Below, piece by piece: positions 1-11,148 of a stretch of DNA of 64,000 bases. Position 1 is the stretch's first letter. The number at the start of each line of letters is the position of its first letter. The DNA is from Desulfofustis limnaeus. GTDB lineage: Bacteria; Desulfobacterota; Desulfobulbia; Desulfobulbales; Desulfocapsaceae. Under the pieces are notes generated by a model. The model saw nothing but the letters and a program-made list of their open reading frames with translations. It did no database searches and was not told the DNA's origin. The stretch covers positions 744,001-808,000 of the forward strand of contig NZ_AP025516.1 in the NCBI RefSeq assembly GCF_023169885.1, given 5' to 3'. Position numbers and translations under genes: made by a program.

Positions 1-1
1 G

Positions 2-361
2 GTGGGTAGCAAAATGCTCAAAGCAGAAACACCGATTGCGGCGGCCACGGTGATCATGCTGTCTGCAACCGCCGTATTTGCATCCCTGGCCTTGATGACG
101 AAACCCGCTTTTCCTCAGACCACCACCGGCTGGATTGCGGTTGGCTGCATCGCGCTCATTTCCACGGTCGTCGCCATGATCACCTTTTTCGCAGGACTGA
201 GACTGATGTCACCAGGGGATGCGGCTACGATTTCCACTTTGGAGCCCTTGGTGACTGTCGTGCTTGCTGCGATATATCTGGCAGAACCGCTTACTGTGAC
301 CAAAGTCATAGGAGGTGCCATCATCGTCGGTTCGCTGATCGTGCTGGCAAGATCCAGGTAA
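2..361 (+). CDS. EamA/DMT-family permease, C-terminal part (5' end outside window)
   Basis: About 119 residues are visible, with four hydrophobic segments. The last stretch (SPGDAATISTLEPLVTVVLA followed by AEPLTVTKVIGGAIIVGS) is typical of the second EamA repeat of drug/metabolite exporters. These proteins are normally about 290-300 residues with ten membrane helices, so only the second half lies here and the reading frame continues upstream of the window. The substrate cannot be told. No gene is visible in the 129 bp before the next gene. Confidence 0.85.
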   Translation: MGSKMLKAETPIAAATVIMLSATAVFASLALMTKPAFPQTTTGWIAVGCIALISTVVAMITFFAGLRLMSPGDAATISTLEPLVTVVLAAIYLAEPLTVTKVIGGAIIVGSLIVLARSR

Positions 362-490
362 ACTGCAGCCCTTAGTAAAGAGTGCGGGACGAATAGCTCA
401 TGCGAACCAGCTCTGTGAATGGCTGAATGAGGCTTATGTGCATGACCCACTCGCGGAGTATCCGCAAATTACAGCATAAAGGAGAAAAAT

Positions 491-994
491 ATGGATAAGC
501 GGCCGTATCTCAAAGACGCCGACGAGGTGATGGCGCAGATCACCAAAGGTGCTTTTCTCACCGTCAAGGCCGGTGGTGAGATCAATACCATGACCATCGG
601 TTGGGCCACGATCGGCTATATTTGGAAGCGTGAGGTGTTCATGGTGGCGATCAGGGATTCAAGGTATACCTTCACCTTGATTGAAAAGACAGACAATTTC
701 ACCGTCAGCATTCCCCTAGATGCTTCCTACAAAGATGCCGTATTGTTCTGCGGCACCAAATCAGGCAGGGATTACGACAAGTTCAAGGAGTGCAGCCTGC
801 AGCAACGGGCGGCCCGGCAGGTTGATTCGCCCATTGTCGACATTCCCGGCATACACTACGAGTGTCGCATCGTCTACAAGACCCCGATGAACAACGCCCT
901 GCTTGACCCCACACTGGAGGCGCTGTACCCGCAAAAGGACTATCACACGCTCTATTTTGGCGAGATCCTGGATTGTTATGAGCTGAGAGGGTAG
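491..994 (+). CDS. flavin reductase-like domain protein
   Basis: The 167-residue protein has the layout of FMN-binding flavin-reductase-like proteins: N-terminal LTVKAGGEINTMTIGWA, then YIWKREVFMVAIRDSRYT and a central FTVSIP strand. Such proteins bind FMN and reduce it with NAD(P)H, or act as small flavoprotein partners. AAAGGAGAAA lies 5 to 15 bases before the ATG, a strong ribosome binding site that supports this start. The gene stands alone, between an EamA permease and a tRNA on the opposite strand. Its electron partner is not evident nearby. Confidence 0.85.
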   Translation: MDKRPYLKDADEVMAQITKGAFLTVKAGGEINTMTIGWATIGYIWKREVFMVAIRDSRYTFTLIEKTDNFTVSIPLDASYKDAVLFCGTKSGRDYDKFKECSLQQRAARQVDSPIVDIPGIHYECRIVYKTPMNNALLDPTLEALYPQKDYHTLYFGEILDCYELRG

Positions 995-1055
995 ACCAGC
1001 AAAACGGGTGTGCCGGTTCGACGGTCCGTGGGGCAGGTGGCAAGAGGAACGGCAC

Positions 1056-1132
1056 TGGCGTGCCCGGAGGGATTCGAACCCCCGACTCCCAGGTTCGAAG
1101 CCTGGTGCTCTATCCAGCTGAGCTACGGGCAC
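1056..1132 (-). tRNA. tRNA-Arg (anticodon UCG)
   Basis: Read on the minus strand it folds into a full cloverleaf. The acceptor stem is GTGCCCG/CGGGCAC, the D stem GCTC/GAGC, the anticodon stem CCAGG/CCTGG with loop CTTCGAA (anticodon TCG, reading CGA), and the T arm GGGGG-TTCGAAT-CCCTC. The 3' CCA is encoded (positions 1058-1056). Length is 77 nt. It lies 80 bp beyond the stop codon of the last gene of the efflux run on the same strand, so readthrough from that operon is possible. No duplicated attachment site or integrase is visible next to it. Confidence 0.97.
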
Positions 1133-1212
1133 GTGCGCGGTGTGTCGGCCTCTTTTACCACTCTGCTGTCCCGGTGTCAACCGGAGGCTGATGGCGGTGG
1201 CGTTCCTGTCGT

Positions 1213-2414
<1,202 letters not shown>

Positions 2415-2418
<4 letters not shown>

Positions 2419-3119
2419 GCGCCTCCTTCCTGGTGCCGGTCGCTGTCCACGCGGCCGTCGACGAAACGGATGACCCGTTTGGCGTAGGCGGCAATGTCCG
2501 CCTCGTGGGTCACCATGATCACGGTGATGCCCCGGTCGCGGTTGAAAGAGCTGATCAGTTCCATGATCTCAGCGCTGGTGTGCGTATCCAGGTTGCCGGT
2601 CGGCTCGTCGGCAAGCAGGATGGTGGGATGGGTGACGATGGCCCGGGCGATGGCCACCCGCTGCTGCTGACCGCCGGAGAGTTCGGCAGGCGTGTGGTGT
2701 TCCCAGCCCTGCAGGCCGACCTGCCGGAGTGCCGACCGGGCGGCCTGATGGCGGCTGGCAGCCGGTTCGCGCCGATAGATCAACGGCAATTCGACATTTT
2801 CCAGCGCGGTGGTACGTGCCAGCAGGTTGAAGCCCTGGAAGACGAAACCGAGATAATGGCGGCGCAGCAGCGCCCGTTGGCTGCGGGACAGCCGTTCCAC
2901 CTGGACGCCCTGGAAACGGTAACTGCCGCCGCTGGGAAGGTCGAGACAGCCGAGGATGTTCATGATCGTCGATTTCCCGGAACCGCTCGGCCCCATGATG
3001 GCAATGAATTCACCGCTGGCAATGGTCAGATCGATCCCTTTCAAGGCTGGGAAAGCGGCAGAGCCGTGCCCGTAGGTCTTGCTGACATCGTGCAGTCGGA
3101 TCAAGGCACCGTTGTTCAT
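2415..3119 (-). CDS. MacB/LolD-type ABC transporter ATP-binding protein
   Basis: This is a 234-residue ABC ATPase. Walker A is GPSGSGKST (about 44-52), the signature LSGGQQQRVAIARAI (about 143), Walker B ILLADEPTG with a D-loop NLDTHTS, and the H-loop lies in VTHE. GFVFQGFNLLART is typical of the MacB/LolD subfamily. Its start overlaps the adaptor gene by 4 bp and its stop overlaps the permease start by 4 bp, so the three subunits are translationally coupled. It powers the MacAB-type pump from the cytoplasmic side. Confidence 0.95.
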
Positions 3120-4411
3120 GGGGCTTCCGCCAGTGTCTCGGTGATCACCTGCATGCCCTCCTGCAACGGTCCGTCGAGCACCTCGGTCAGACGGCCGTTG
3201 GTGGCGCCGCTCCGAATCTCAAGGGCGGTCGGTTGGCCATTCTGCACTACCCAGACCTGCGGTTTTGCGCCAACCGGTTTGGCCGGTGTCGGTCTGGTCA
3301 TGGAGCGAGGCGGTCGGGGCAGCAGGGCGCCCATGACACCGGGGCCCGATGCCTTAGGCGACGAGGTAACGGCAGGCGGCATATAGCGCAGGGCGGCGTT
3401 AGGTACCAACAGGGCGTTTTCCCGGGTCAGGGTGGTGATTTCCGCGGTGGCGGTCATGCCGGGGCGCAGGGACAGGTCGCTGTTGTCCACTTCGAGTTCG
3501 GCGGGGTAGGAGATAACGCCGTCCTTTTCCTGGGCGCCATAGCCCACCCGGGTGATAGTCGCGGTGAAACGGCGGCCCGGCCAGGCATCGACGGTGAATA
3601 GGGCGGGCTGGCCTTCCCGGACCCGGCCCACATCGGCCTCGTCCACATCCACCTGCAACTCCATCTTCGCCAGATCTTCGGCCAGGGTGAACAGGACCGG
3701 CGCCTGGAAGGAAGCGGCCACCGTCTGGCCAGGCTCCACCTGGCGAGACAGGACCACCCCGTTGATCGGCGAGCGGATGGTGGCCTTGGCCAGATCGGTT
3801 TCATCCGATTGCAGACTGGCCCGGGCCTGCACGACACCGGCCTGAGCCGCAGCTTCGGCGGCCTCGGCCCGCGCCAGGTCGGCGGTGGCGCTGTCGAGTT
3901 CGTGGTGGGACGGTACCTTACCCGCGGACATCTCGGCAACATGCTGCATTCGGGCCATTGTTGCGCGGGCTTGGCTGAGGGTGGCCCGGGCCTGCAGCAC
4001 CTGCGCCTCGGCGGTGGCCAGGTTGGCCCGTGATCGCGCCACCGCGTCGTCCAGTTTGGCCAGATCGAGCCGGGCCAGCACCTGGCCTTTAACCACCTGA
4101 TCGTTGCTGTCAACCAGAACCTCGCTGATGATCCCGGACAGCTCGCTGCCGACATCCACCTGGTTGGTCGGTTGCAGATTGCCGGTGGCGGAGACGGTGA
4201 CCACCAGGGTGTCGGTGACCACCGGCTCGGTTCGGTAGCGGGTCTGCACCGATTGTTCGCCGTCCCTGAAAAGGACGATGCCGATGGCGGCCAGGGCCAG
4301 GGCAGTGATTGCCAGCCAGAGCCAGCGGCGTCGGGAGTGGCGGGACTGCGACTGGAGAAGCTGTTGCAGGTCGGGGGCTTGGTCGGCATGTGAGGAGTCG
4401 GGGGCGTTCAT
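3116..4411 (-). CDS. macA: MacA-like periplasmic adaptor (membrane fusion protein)
   Basis: The 431-residue protein has one N-terminal membrane anchor (WLWLAITALALAAIGIVLF, about 30-48), then a lipoyl/barrel-sandwich half (VSATGNLQPTNQVDVGSELSG). A long alpha-hairpin rich in Ala/Gln/Arg follows (about 130-215), and then the second lipoyl half and beta-barrel (SPINGVVLSRQVEPGQTV). This is the MacA type, with a membrane anchor and not a lipobox. It would bridge the MacB-like ABC pump and the outer-membrane channel encoded immediately upstream. It overlaps both neighbours by 4 bp. Confidence 0.93.
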   Translation of the reverse strand: MNAPDSSHADQAPDLQQLLQSQSRHSRRRWLWLAITALALAAIGIVLFRDGEQSVQTRYRTEPVVTDTLVVTVSATGNLQPTNQVDVGSELSGIISEVLVDSNDQVVKGQVLARLDLAKLDDAVARSRANLATAEAQVLQARATLSQARATMARMQHVAEMSAGKVPSHHELDSATADLARAEAAEAAAQAGVVQARASLQSDETDLAKATIRSPINGVVLSRQVEPGQTVAASFQAPVLFTLAEDLAKMELQVDVDEADVGRVREGQPALFTVDAWPGRRFTATITRVGYGAQEKDGVISYPAELEVDNSDLSLRPGMTATAEITTLTRENALLVPNAALRYMPPAVTSSPKASGPGVMGALLPRPPRSMTRPTPAKPVGAKPQVWVVQNGQPTALEIRSGATNGRLTEVLDGPLQEGMQVITETLAEAP

Positions 4412-5862
4412 GGGAGTTTCTCGTCGTCGGAAGAGGCTGCCGTCGGCGTTGACCAGCCGCCGCCCAGGGCCTTGTACAGGCCGATCAGCGCCAGCAGCGC
4501 CTCGGCCCGGGAACTGGCGAGGCTGTCCTCGATGGACAACCGGGTGCGTTCGGTGTCGAGTACCGCCTGAAAATCGATCACACCGCCGCGGTAGCGAAGC
4601 TGCGCCAGCCCCGCTGCTTCGGCGGCGGCGGCAGCGGCGTCCGCCAGGGTTGTGCGGCGCTGTTCGGCGCGCACCAGGGCCACCAGGCTGTTCTCCACTT
4701 CCTGCAGGGCGGTCAGGATGGTGTGGCGGTAAGCGATCTCGGCTTGGTGTCGGATTTCGTCCTGAATAAGTGCCTGGTTGCGCAACCTGCCGCCGTCAAA
4801 GAGCGGCGCCGACACACCGGCGATCAGCGAGCCGGCAGCGGCGCCGCTGCTGGTGAGCGCGGCGAATCGGAGGGCCTCGACGCCGATGGAACCGGAGAGG
4901 GCAAAGGACGGGTAGCGGGCCGCCTCGGCCACTCCGAGACGGGCGGTTTCCGCCGCCAGGGTCCGTTCGGCCCTGACGATGTCCGGCCGCTGTCGCAAGG
5001 TATCGGCCGGGATGCCGACGCCGATCCGGGTCGGTAGGGTCGGCAGGTCGGCCACATTGTCGAGGCGTTCGGCCAGGCTCCCCGGCTGGCGGCCGAGGAG
5101 CAGCTCGAGCCGATGCCGCGCCTGAATGATGTCGGTTTCCAGGCGCGGCATCTGGGCCCGGGTCTGCTCCCGATTGGCCAGAGCCTGGACCACTTCCTGG
5201 CGATCGGCCAGCCCGGCCTCGGCACGCCAGGTGACCAACTGCAGGGTCTCCGACTGAGCGGTCAGGTTATTCTGAGTGATGGTGCGCCGCAGCTGAGAGG
5301 TGCGCAGCTCGATGTAGCCGGTTGCCACTTCGGCGATCAGCGATACCTGGACATCGCGCAGCGAGGCCTCGGTCGCTTCCAGGTCAGCCTCGGCGGCCTC
5401 AACGGTGCGACGGGTGCGGCCGAACAGGTCTAGCTCCCAGCTGGCGTCAAAACCGGCGCGGTAGGACTCGCGGCTGCCGCCGCCGGTATCGTCGCTCGTT
5501 TCGCTGAACGCGGCTTGGCCGGAGGCGCCGATCTCCGGTACCTGCCCGGCCGCAGCGACGTTTCTTCGGGCCCGCGCTTCCCGCAAACGGGAGCGGGCCG
5601 CCTGTAGATCCAGGTTGGCCTGTAATGCTTCACTGATCAGTGAGGATAACCGGGGATCGTCAAGCTGTTGCCACCAGCTGCTCAGGTCCTGCACTTGCCA
5701 AGCGCCGGTGGTCTGGGAGAGCTGCGTCCAGGCGGCCGGCATGGCCGTCTCCGGCGACCGGTAGTCCGGCCCGACGGCGATGCAACCGGATAGCAGCCCT
5801 GCGAGCAACACGGCAGAGCACGGTAGAAACGGGCGATTCACTGACATGGTCTTGTGGCTCAT
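4408..5862 (-). CDS. outer-membrane efflux channel lipoprotein, OprM/NodT family (MacAB partner)
   Basis: The 484-residue protein starts with a lipoprotein signal (LLAGLLSGC, Cys about 27) followed by VGPDYRSPE, the usual mature start of OprM/NodT channels. Two OEP repeats follow, with coiled-coil stretches such as LDLQAARSRLREARARRNVAA. It is the first gene after acrR and overlaps macA by 4 bp, so it most likely serves the ABC pump; a second, different channel upstream belongs to the RND pump. A later Met (residue 6) is an alternative start. Confidence 0.92.
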   Translation of the reverse strand: MSHKTMSVNRPFLPCSAVLLAGLLSGCIAVGPDYRSPETAMPAAWTQLSQTTGAWQVQDLSSWWQQLDDPRLSSLISEALQANLDLQAARSRLREARARRNVAAAGQVPEIGASGQAAFSETSDDTGGGSRESYRAGFDASWELDLFGRTRRTVEAAEADLEATEASLRDVQVSLIAEVATGYIELRTSQLRRTITQNNLTAQSETLQLVTWRAEAGLADRQEVVQALANREQTRAQMPRLETDIIQARHRLELLLGRQPGSLAERLDNVADLPTLPTRIGVGIPADTLRQRPDIVRAERTLAAETARLGVAEAARYPSFALSGSIGVEALRFAALTSSGAAAGSLIAGVSAPLFDGGRLRNQALIQDEIRHQAEIAYRHTILTALQEVENSLVALVRAEQRRTTLADAAAAAAEAAGLAQLRYRGGVIDFQAVLDTERTRLSIEDSLASSRAEALLALIGLYKALGGGWSTPTAASSDDEKLP

Positions 5863-5896
5863 GACGCTGACCGAGCAGGTTTGCTGCGCCGGCGGT

Positions 5897-6550
5897 TCAG
5901 AGTTCCTCTGCGGGTATGGGCGGCCGGCCGGAGAAGCCGCGGCGCAGCAGCCCCATCAATTCGTCGATCAGGCGCGGAATCTCCCGGTCGATGCCGATCT
6001 GTGAGGGAAAGATCAACCAGTTGGCCAGCAGGCCGTCAATAAAGGAGATGGTGGCGATGCTGGCCAAACGGATATCGTAATCGGGTGGCAATTGCCCTTT
6101 GGCCGCGGCGTTGGCGAGGACGGTGCCGATCCGTCTCAGGCCGTCGCGGTGGCAGTTGGCGCGGTGCAGGTGTTCGGCGCCGGTATCGGCCACCAGTTCA
6201 CACTTGTCGTGCAAGATGCGGAACAGCTGCAGGCGGACCGGATCGTTGGCCAGGGAGGTGAACAGGGAAAGCAATGCCTCGCGCATCAGGCCGAGCGGGT
6301 CTTCCTCGTCCTTGCTCTCACTGGCCTGGACGATCGGCTCGATGGGTTGGAACAGCTGGTCCCACAGGGCCGCGAGCAGATCGTTCTTGTTGTGGAAATG
6401 CCAATAGATGGCACCCCGCGTCACCCCCGCTTCTCTGGCGATGTCGCCCAGGGTGGTGCGGGAGACGCCACGCACCGAGAAGATCCGGATCGCCGCCTCG
6501 AGGATGTCGGCGCGGGTCTTCAGGGCCTCTTTTTTGGTCTTTCTGGCCAT
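5897..6550 (-). CDS. acrR: AcrR-like TetR-family repressor
   Basis: This 217-residue regulator begins MARKTKKEALKTR and has the HTH segment LGDIAREAGVTRGAIYWHF (about 39-57), very close to E. coli AcrR as I recall it. The C-terminal ligand domain is of TetR_C_2/AcrR type, so drugs or detergents are plausible inducers. It lies inside the efflux run, 3 bp after the RND pump's channel gene and 34 bp before the second channel gene. It therefore should be co-transcribed with both pumps. A palindrome closely resembling the E. coli AcrR operator overlaps the promoter at the head of the run (12382-12403), so negative autoregulation of the whole set is the natural reading. Confidence 0.93.
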   Translation of the reverse strand: MARKTKKEALKTRADILEAAIRIFSVRGVSRTTLGDIAREAGVTRGAIYWHFHNKNDLLAALWDQLFQPIEPIVQASESKDEEDPLGLMREALLSLFTSLANDPVRLQLFRILHDKCELVADTGAEHLHRANCHRDGLRRIGTVLANAAAKGQLPPDYDIRLASIATISFIDGLLANWLIFPSQIGIDREIPRLIDELMGLLRRGFSGRPPIPAEEL

Positions 6551-6553
6551 GAC

Positions 6554-7993
6554 TTACCGCTGCAGATCCTGCCAGCCGCCACCAAGAACCTTGTAGAGCG
6601 TCACCTGGTTGACCAACTGAGCAAGCTTCAGACTCAGGTAGTTCTGTCGTGCCCCGTAGAGCGAACGCTGGGCGTCGAGCAGGGTGAGGAAACTGTCTAG
6701 GCCCTGTTCGTAGCGTTGGCTGGCCATGGCGTGATAATCCTGGTTGGCCTCCAGGTTGGCCCGCTGGGCGATCATCTGGTCGCGGTAGGTGGATACTGCC
6801 ACCAGGGCGTCGGCTGATTCCCGGAAGGCGAGCTGAATAGCCTTCTCGTAGCGGGCCACCGTGATGTCCTTGCGGACGAGCGCCCCATCGAGTTGGGCAT
6901 CCAGGCGTCCGCCGGTGAAGATGGGCAGGCGGATGGCCGGCGAGAAGAGCCACATGCGCGAATCGGAGCTGAACAAGTCGTCGAGTTCGGTACTGATCAG
7001 ACCGGCATTGGCGGTAATGGTGATCGCCGGGAAGAAGGCCGCCCGGGCCGCACCAATATCGGCGTTGGCCGCCTTCAGTTCATGCTCGGCGGCCATGATG
7101 TCGGGTCGCTGCAGCAGCACCCGGGAGGAGAGGTGGGCGGGCAGATCGGCGACCAGCAGACGACCGTCCAGCGACCCCTCGCGCTCCTCACCCGGTGGGA
7201 TGATGGAGCTGACATCGGTACCGGTGAGCAGGCTCAGGTAGTTCAAATCCTGCGCCACCCGGCGCTGGTAGAGGGCCAGGTTGGCTTTGACCGCCTCCAG
7301 GCTGGTGCGGGCTTGGGCCAGGGCCAGCTCGTTGGCGATACCGACGTTGACCCGCTGGGTGATGAGGTCGAACGATTCCTCCTCGATCCGTCGGGTATCC
7401 TTGGTGATCGCCAGCAATTCCCGATCGGCCAACAGGTTAAGATAAGCCCCGGCGACCTCGGCCACCAGGTTGATCAGCGCACTGCGATGGTTCTGCTCCA
7501 TGGCCAGGTAGTGTTCCAGGGCCTTTTCCTCGAGGCTTTGCAAGCGGCCGAAAAAATCAAGCTCGTAGGCGGCCAGGCCGACCTTGACCTGATAGATATC
7601 GCCGGTGGTGTGGCCGGCTCCGGTGAGCGTCCGCTGTCTCGTCGCCGCGCCGTCGCCGTCGACGGTGGGAAACAATGCTGAACGCTGGATTCGGTACTGG
7701 GCCTGATAGGCGGCGATGTTCAAGGCGGAAATGCGGAGATCGCGGTTGGCCGCCAGCGCCGTCTCGATCAGGCGTTGCAGGGTCGGGTCGGAAAAGTAAT
7801 CACGCCAGCCGAGATCGGCGATGGTATCGGTTTGGCCGGGCAGGGGTGTGCCGGTCTCTGCCGCTTGCGGTTGCCCGACCAGACTCTCTGCCACCGGCAG
7901 ATTGGGGCGCTGGTAGGAGGGGATCAGTGAACAACCGTTCAGTAGCAGGCCGACGGCGGCGCAGGCGCAAAAAAGAGGAGTAAAGATCTTCAT
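6554..7993 (-). CDS. outer-membrane efflux channel lipoprotein, OprM/CusC family (RND partner)
   Basis: The 479-residue protein has a lipobox ([10 protein letters not shown], Cys about 21) and mature start [13 protein letters not shown], then two OEP domains. Its C-terminal [10 protein letters not shown] is typical of this family. Its start codon overlaps the RND pump stop by 4 bp, which assigns it to the AcrAB-like pump. It differs clearly in sequence from the second channel of the same run, so the two are not a recent duplication. Confidence 0.93.
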   Translation of the reverse strand: MKIFTPLFCACAAVGLLLNGCSLIPSYQRPNLPVAESLVGQPQAAETGTPLPGQTDTIADLGWRDYFSDPTLQRLIETALAANRDLRISALNIAAYQAQYRIQRSALFPTVDGDGAATRQRTLTGAGHTTGDIYQVKVGLAAYELDFFGRLQSLEEKALEHYLAMEQNHRSALINLVAEVAGAYLNLLADRELLAITKDTRRIEEESFDLITQRVNVGIANELALAQARTSLEAVKANLALYQRRVAQDLNYLSLLTGTDVSSIIPPGEEREGSLDGRLLVADLPAHLSSRVLLQRPDIMAAEHELKAANADIGAARAAFFPAITITANAGLISTELDDLFSSDSRMWLFSPAIRLPIFTGGRLDAQLDGALVRKDITVARYEKAIQLAFRESADALVAVSTYRDQMIAQRANLEANQDYHAMASQRYEQGLDSFLTLLDAQRSLYGARQNYLSLKLAQLVNQVTLYKVLGGGWQDLQR

Positions 7994-10900
7994 GACTCAG
8001 TCACCGGGGTGATTGCTGATCGTTCCGCCTCGGTCTCGGTGCGGGGACGGGTTTTGAAAACGCGAATGACCACGTAGAAGAACAGGGGGATGAAGACGAT
8101 TGCCAGGACCGTGGCCGAAATCATGCCGCCCAGCACGCCGGTGCCGATGGCGTGCCGGCTGTTGGCGCCGGCGCCGGTACTGATGGCCAGCGGCAGCACG
8201 CCGAGCATGAAGGCCATGGAGGTCATCAGGATCGGGCGCAGTCGCAGCTTGCAGGCGGCCAGGGTCGCCTCGAAGAGATCCGTGCCCTTGTCGTAGAGCG
8301 CCTTGGCGAACTCGACGATGAGGATGGCGTTCTTGGCCGACAGCCCGATGGTGGTGAGCAGACCCACCTGAAAATAGACGTCGTTTTCCATGCCGCGCAG
8401 CCAAGCCGCCGTCAAGGCACCCAGGACTCCGAGTGGGACGGCGAGCATGACTGAAAACGGTACCGACCAGCTCTCGTACAGGGCGGCCAGGCAAAGAAAT
8501 ACCACCAGCACGGAGATGGCGTACAACGCCGGGGCCTGGGCGCCTGATTGCACCTCCTGGTACGACGCCCCGGTCCATTCGAAGCCGATGCCGGGCGGTA
8601 ATTGCGAGATCAGGTTGGCGATGGTGGCCATGCCGTCACCGCTCGATTTGCCAGGCGCTGCCTCACCGACGATCTCCACGGCCGGGATGCCGTTGAATCG
8701 CTCCAGGCGGGGCGAACCGAAGCTCCAGTAACCGTCGGCGAAGGTGGAAAAAGGCACCATCTCCCCGACGTTGTTGCGCACATGCCAGATGGCGATATCC
8801 TCCGGCTGCATGCGGTACGGGGCGTCGGCCTGCAGATAGACCTTCTTGATGCGGCCACGGTGGATGAAGTCATTGACGTAGTTGGACCCCCAGGCGGTCG
8901 ACAGGGTGGCATTGAGGTCGGCAACACCGACACCGAGAGCCATGGCCTTTTCAAAATCGATATCCACGTGATACTGCGGCGTGTCCTCCATGCCGTTGGG
9001 CCGCACCCGGGTCAAATCCGGGCTCTGGGCGGCCATGCCGAGCAGCATGTTGCGCGCCTCGATCAGCTTCTCGTGGCCGAGATTGCCCCGGTCCTGCAAA
9101 TAGAGGTCAAACCCGGTGGCCAGGCCGAGGGCCGGGATGGCCGGGATGTTGAAGGCAAAGATCTGGGCTTCCTTGATCTGCATGAACCGGCCCATGGCTC
9201 GACCGATGATGGCGTTGACCGACTGGTCGGGACGTTTACGTTCATCCCAGTGTTTTAACTGGGCAAACGCCATGCCGTTATTCTGACCGCTGCCGGCGAA
9301 ACTGAAGCCGGCTACGGCGAACACCGCATTGACGTTTTCCGCCTCGTTTTTCATATAATGGTCGCGGACCTGATTGATGACCTCCTGAGTCCGCTCCAGC
9401 GTGGCGCCGGCCGGAAGCTGGATCATGGTCAGGAACACGCCCTGATCTTCCTCAGGGATGAACGACGTGGGCAACTTGGAGAAGAGAAACACCATGCCGC
9501 CCACCAGCAGCAGATAGATCAGCCCGAACCGTCCGGTTCGGCGCAGGGCATAGCCGACGGTCTTCTGATAACGGTCGGTGCCGCGGTTGAAGGTGCGGTT
9601 GAACCAGCCGAAGAAACCGCGCTTGCGCGCATGCTTGTGTGGGTCGATCGGTTTCAGCATGGTGGCGCAGAGAGCCGGGGTGAGAATCAGGGCCACCAGA
9701 ACGGAGAGCGCCATGGCCGAGACGATGGTTAGCGAGAACTGGCGATAGATGGCGCCGGTGGAGCCGCCGAAAAAGGCCATCGGCACAAAGACCGCCGAGA
9801 GTACCAGGGCGATGCCGATCAAGGCGCTGGTGATCTGGTCCATGGATTTCCGGGTTGCCTCCACCGGGGAGAGACCCTCCTGGGACATGATCCGCTCCAC
9901 GTTTTCCACGACGACGATGGCGTCGTCCACCAGCAGGCCGATGGCCAGAACCATGCCGAACATGGTCAGAGTGTTGATGGAGAAGCCGAAGGCGGCCATG
10001 ATGCCGAAGGTGCCGAGCAGGACCACGGGCACGGCGATGGAGGGAATCAGGGTCGCCCGGAAGTTTTGAAGGAAGAGGAACATGACGAGAAAGACAAGGA
10101 TGATCGCCTCGATCAAGGTCTGCGCCACTTCCTCGATGGAGATTTTGATGAAGGTCGTGGTGTCGTAAGGATAGACCACGTCGATGCCGGCCGGGAAGAA
10201 CGGTTTCAGTTCCTCCACCTTGGCCCGGACCGCCTCCGAGGTGTCCAGGGCGTTGGCGCCGGTGGCCAGCATGATGGCCATGCCGCCCGACGGCTGACCA
10301 TTGTAAGTGCCGAACGCGGCATAGCTCTCACCGCCGATCTCGACGCGGGCTACGTCGCGCAGCCGGATCTGGGAACCGTCCTTGTTGACGCGCAGCAAGA
10401 TGTTGCCGAATTGCTCGGGCGAACTGAGCTTGGTCTGCGCCATCATGCTGGCGGTGACCTGCTGTCCGGCTATCGAAGGGGCACCGCCCAGATCGCCGAC
10501 AGCCACCTGGTTGTTCTGGGCGCGGATGGCGGCGGCCACGTCGCTCGGTGTCATCTGGTAACTGGTCAGCTTGTGCGGATCGAGCCAGATGCGCATGGCG
10601 TACTGGCTACCGAATACCTGAATGGAGCCAACACCAGGCGTCCGGCTGAGCGGGTCGCGCAGTTCCGAGACCATGAAGTCGGAGAGGTCGCGCTGATCCA
10701 TGTTGCCATCGGTGGAAATGAGGCCGACGATCATCAGGAAGGTCGAGTTCGACTTGTTGACCTGGACGCCCTGCTCCTGGACTTCCTGGGGCAGCAGCCG
10801 CAAGGCCTGCTGCAGTTTGTTCTGTACCTGGACCTGAGCGATATCCGGATCGGTACCGGATTCGAAGGTCAGGGTGATGGAGACCGAGCCGTCGGAGGAA

Positions 10901-11145
10901 CTCTGGGCGTTCATGTAGAGCAGGTTGTCCAGACCGGTCATGTTCTGCTCGATGATCTGGGTGACGCTGTCTTCGACCGTCTGCGCCGAGGCGCCAGGAT
11001 AGCTGGTGGTGACGCGTACCGAGGGCGGCGCGATCTCCGGGTACTGCGAGACGGGCAGGCGAAAGATCGACAGGGCACCGGCCAGCATGATGACGATGGC
11101 GATGACCCAGGCGAAGATCGGGCGATCGATGAAGAATCTGGCCAT
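7990..11145 (-). CDS. acrB: AcrB-like RND multidrug efflux pump (HAE1 family)
   Basis: The 1051 residues match the usual length of AcrB/MexB. It begins [17 protein letters not shown], the diagnostic HAE1 start. The proton-relay residues are visible: the Asp pair in [14 protein letters not shown] (TM4) and the Lys in [16 protein letters not shown] (TM10). Two large periplasmic loops separate TM1/2 and TM7/8, and the second helix bundle repeats the first. It is a trimeric inner-membrane proton antiporter exporting amphipathic compounds through the adaptor and channel encoded on either side. It sits 3 bp after the adaptor gene and overlaps the channel gene by 4 bp. Confidence 0.97.
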   Translation of the reverse strand: MARFFIDRPIFAWVIAIVIMLAGALSIFRLPVSQYPEIAPPSVRVTTSYPGASAQTVEDSVTQIIEQNMTGLDNLLYMNAQSSSDGSVSITLTFESGTDPDIAQVQVQNKLQQALRLLPQEVQEQGVQVNKSNSTFLMIVGLISTDGNMDQRDLSDFMVSELRDPLSRTPGVGSIQVFGSQYAMRIWLDPHKLTSYQMTPSDVAAAIRAQNNQVAVGDLGGAPSIAGQQVTASMMAQTKLSSPEQFGNILLRVNKDGSQIRLRDVARVEIGGESYAAFGTYNGQPSGGMAIMLATGANALDTSEAVRAKVEELKPFFPAGIDVVYPYDTTTFIKISIEEVAQTLIEAIILVFLVMFLFLQNFRATLIPSIAVPVVLLGTFGIMAAFGFSINTLTMFGMVLAIGLLVDDAIVVVENVERIMSQEGLSPVEATRKSMDQITSALIGIALVLSAVFVPMAFFGGSTGAIYRQFSLTIVSAMALSVLVALILTPALCATMLKPIDPHKHARKRGFFGWFNRTFNRGTDRYQKTVGYALRRTGRFGLIYLLLVGGMVFLFSKLPTSFIPEEDQGVFLTMIQLPAGATLERTQEVINQVRDHYMKNEAENVNAVFAVAGFSFAGSGQNNGMAFAQLKHWDERKRPDQSVNAIIGRAMGRFMQIKEAQIFAFNIPAIPALGLATGFDLYLQDRGNLGHEKLIEARNMLLGMAAQSPDLTRVRPNGMEDTPQYHVDIDFEKAMALGVGVADLNATLSTAWGSNYVNDFIHRGRIKKVYLQADAPYRMQPEDIAIWHVRNNVGEMVPFSTFADGYWSFGSPRLERFNGIPAVEIVGEAAPGKSSGDGMATIANLISQLPPGIGFEWTGASYQEVQSGAQAPALYAISVLVVFLCLAALYESWSVPFSVMLAVPLGVLGALTAAWLRGMENDVYFQVGLLTTIGLSAKNAILIVEFAKALYDKGTDLFEATLAACKLRLRPILMTSMAFMLGVLPLAISTGAGANSRHAIGTGVLGGMISATVLAIVFIPLFFYVVIRVFKTRPRTETEAERSAITPVTES

Positions 11146-11148
11146 GGC

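Noticed and set aside
362-490. An open frame ending NQLCEWLNEAYVHDPLAEYPQITA between the EamA and flavin-reductase genes
   Set aside because: It has no start codon or ribosome binding site and no recognisable family. It could be a remnant of a lost gene but 35-40 codons prove nothing.
1056-1132. tRNA-Arg as an integration site for a genomic island
   Set aside because: There is no integrase, no direct repeat of the tRNA 3' end and no composition break beside it.
5862-6554. The two outer-membrane channel genes as a tandem duplication
   Set aside because: The proteins share only family-level motifs and differ in signal peptides and mature starts, so any duplication is ancient.
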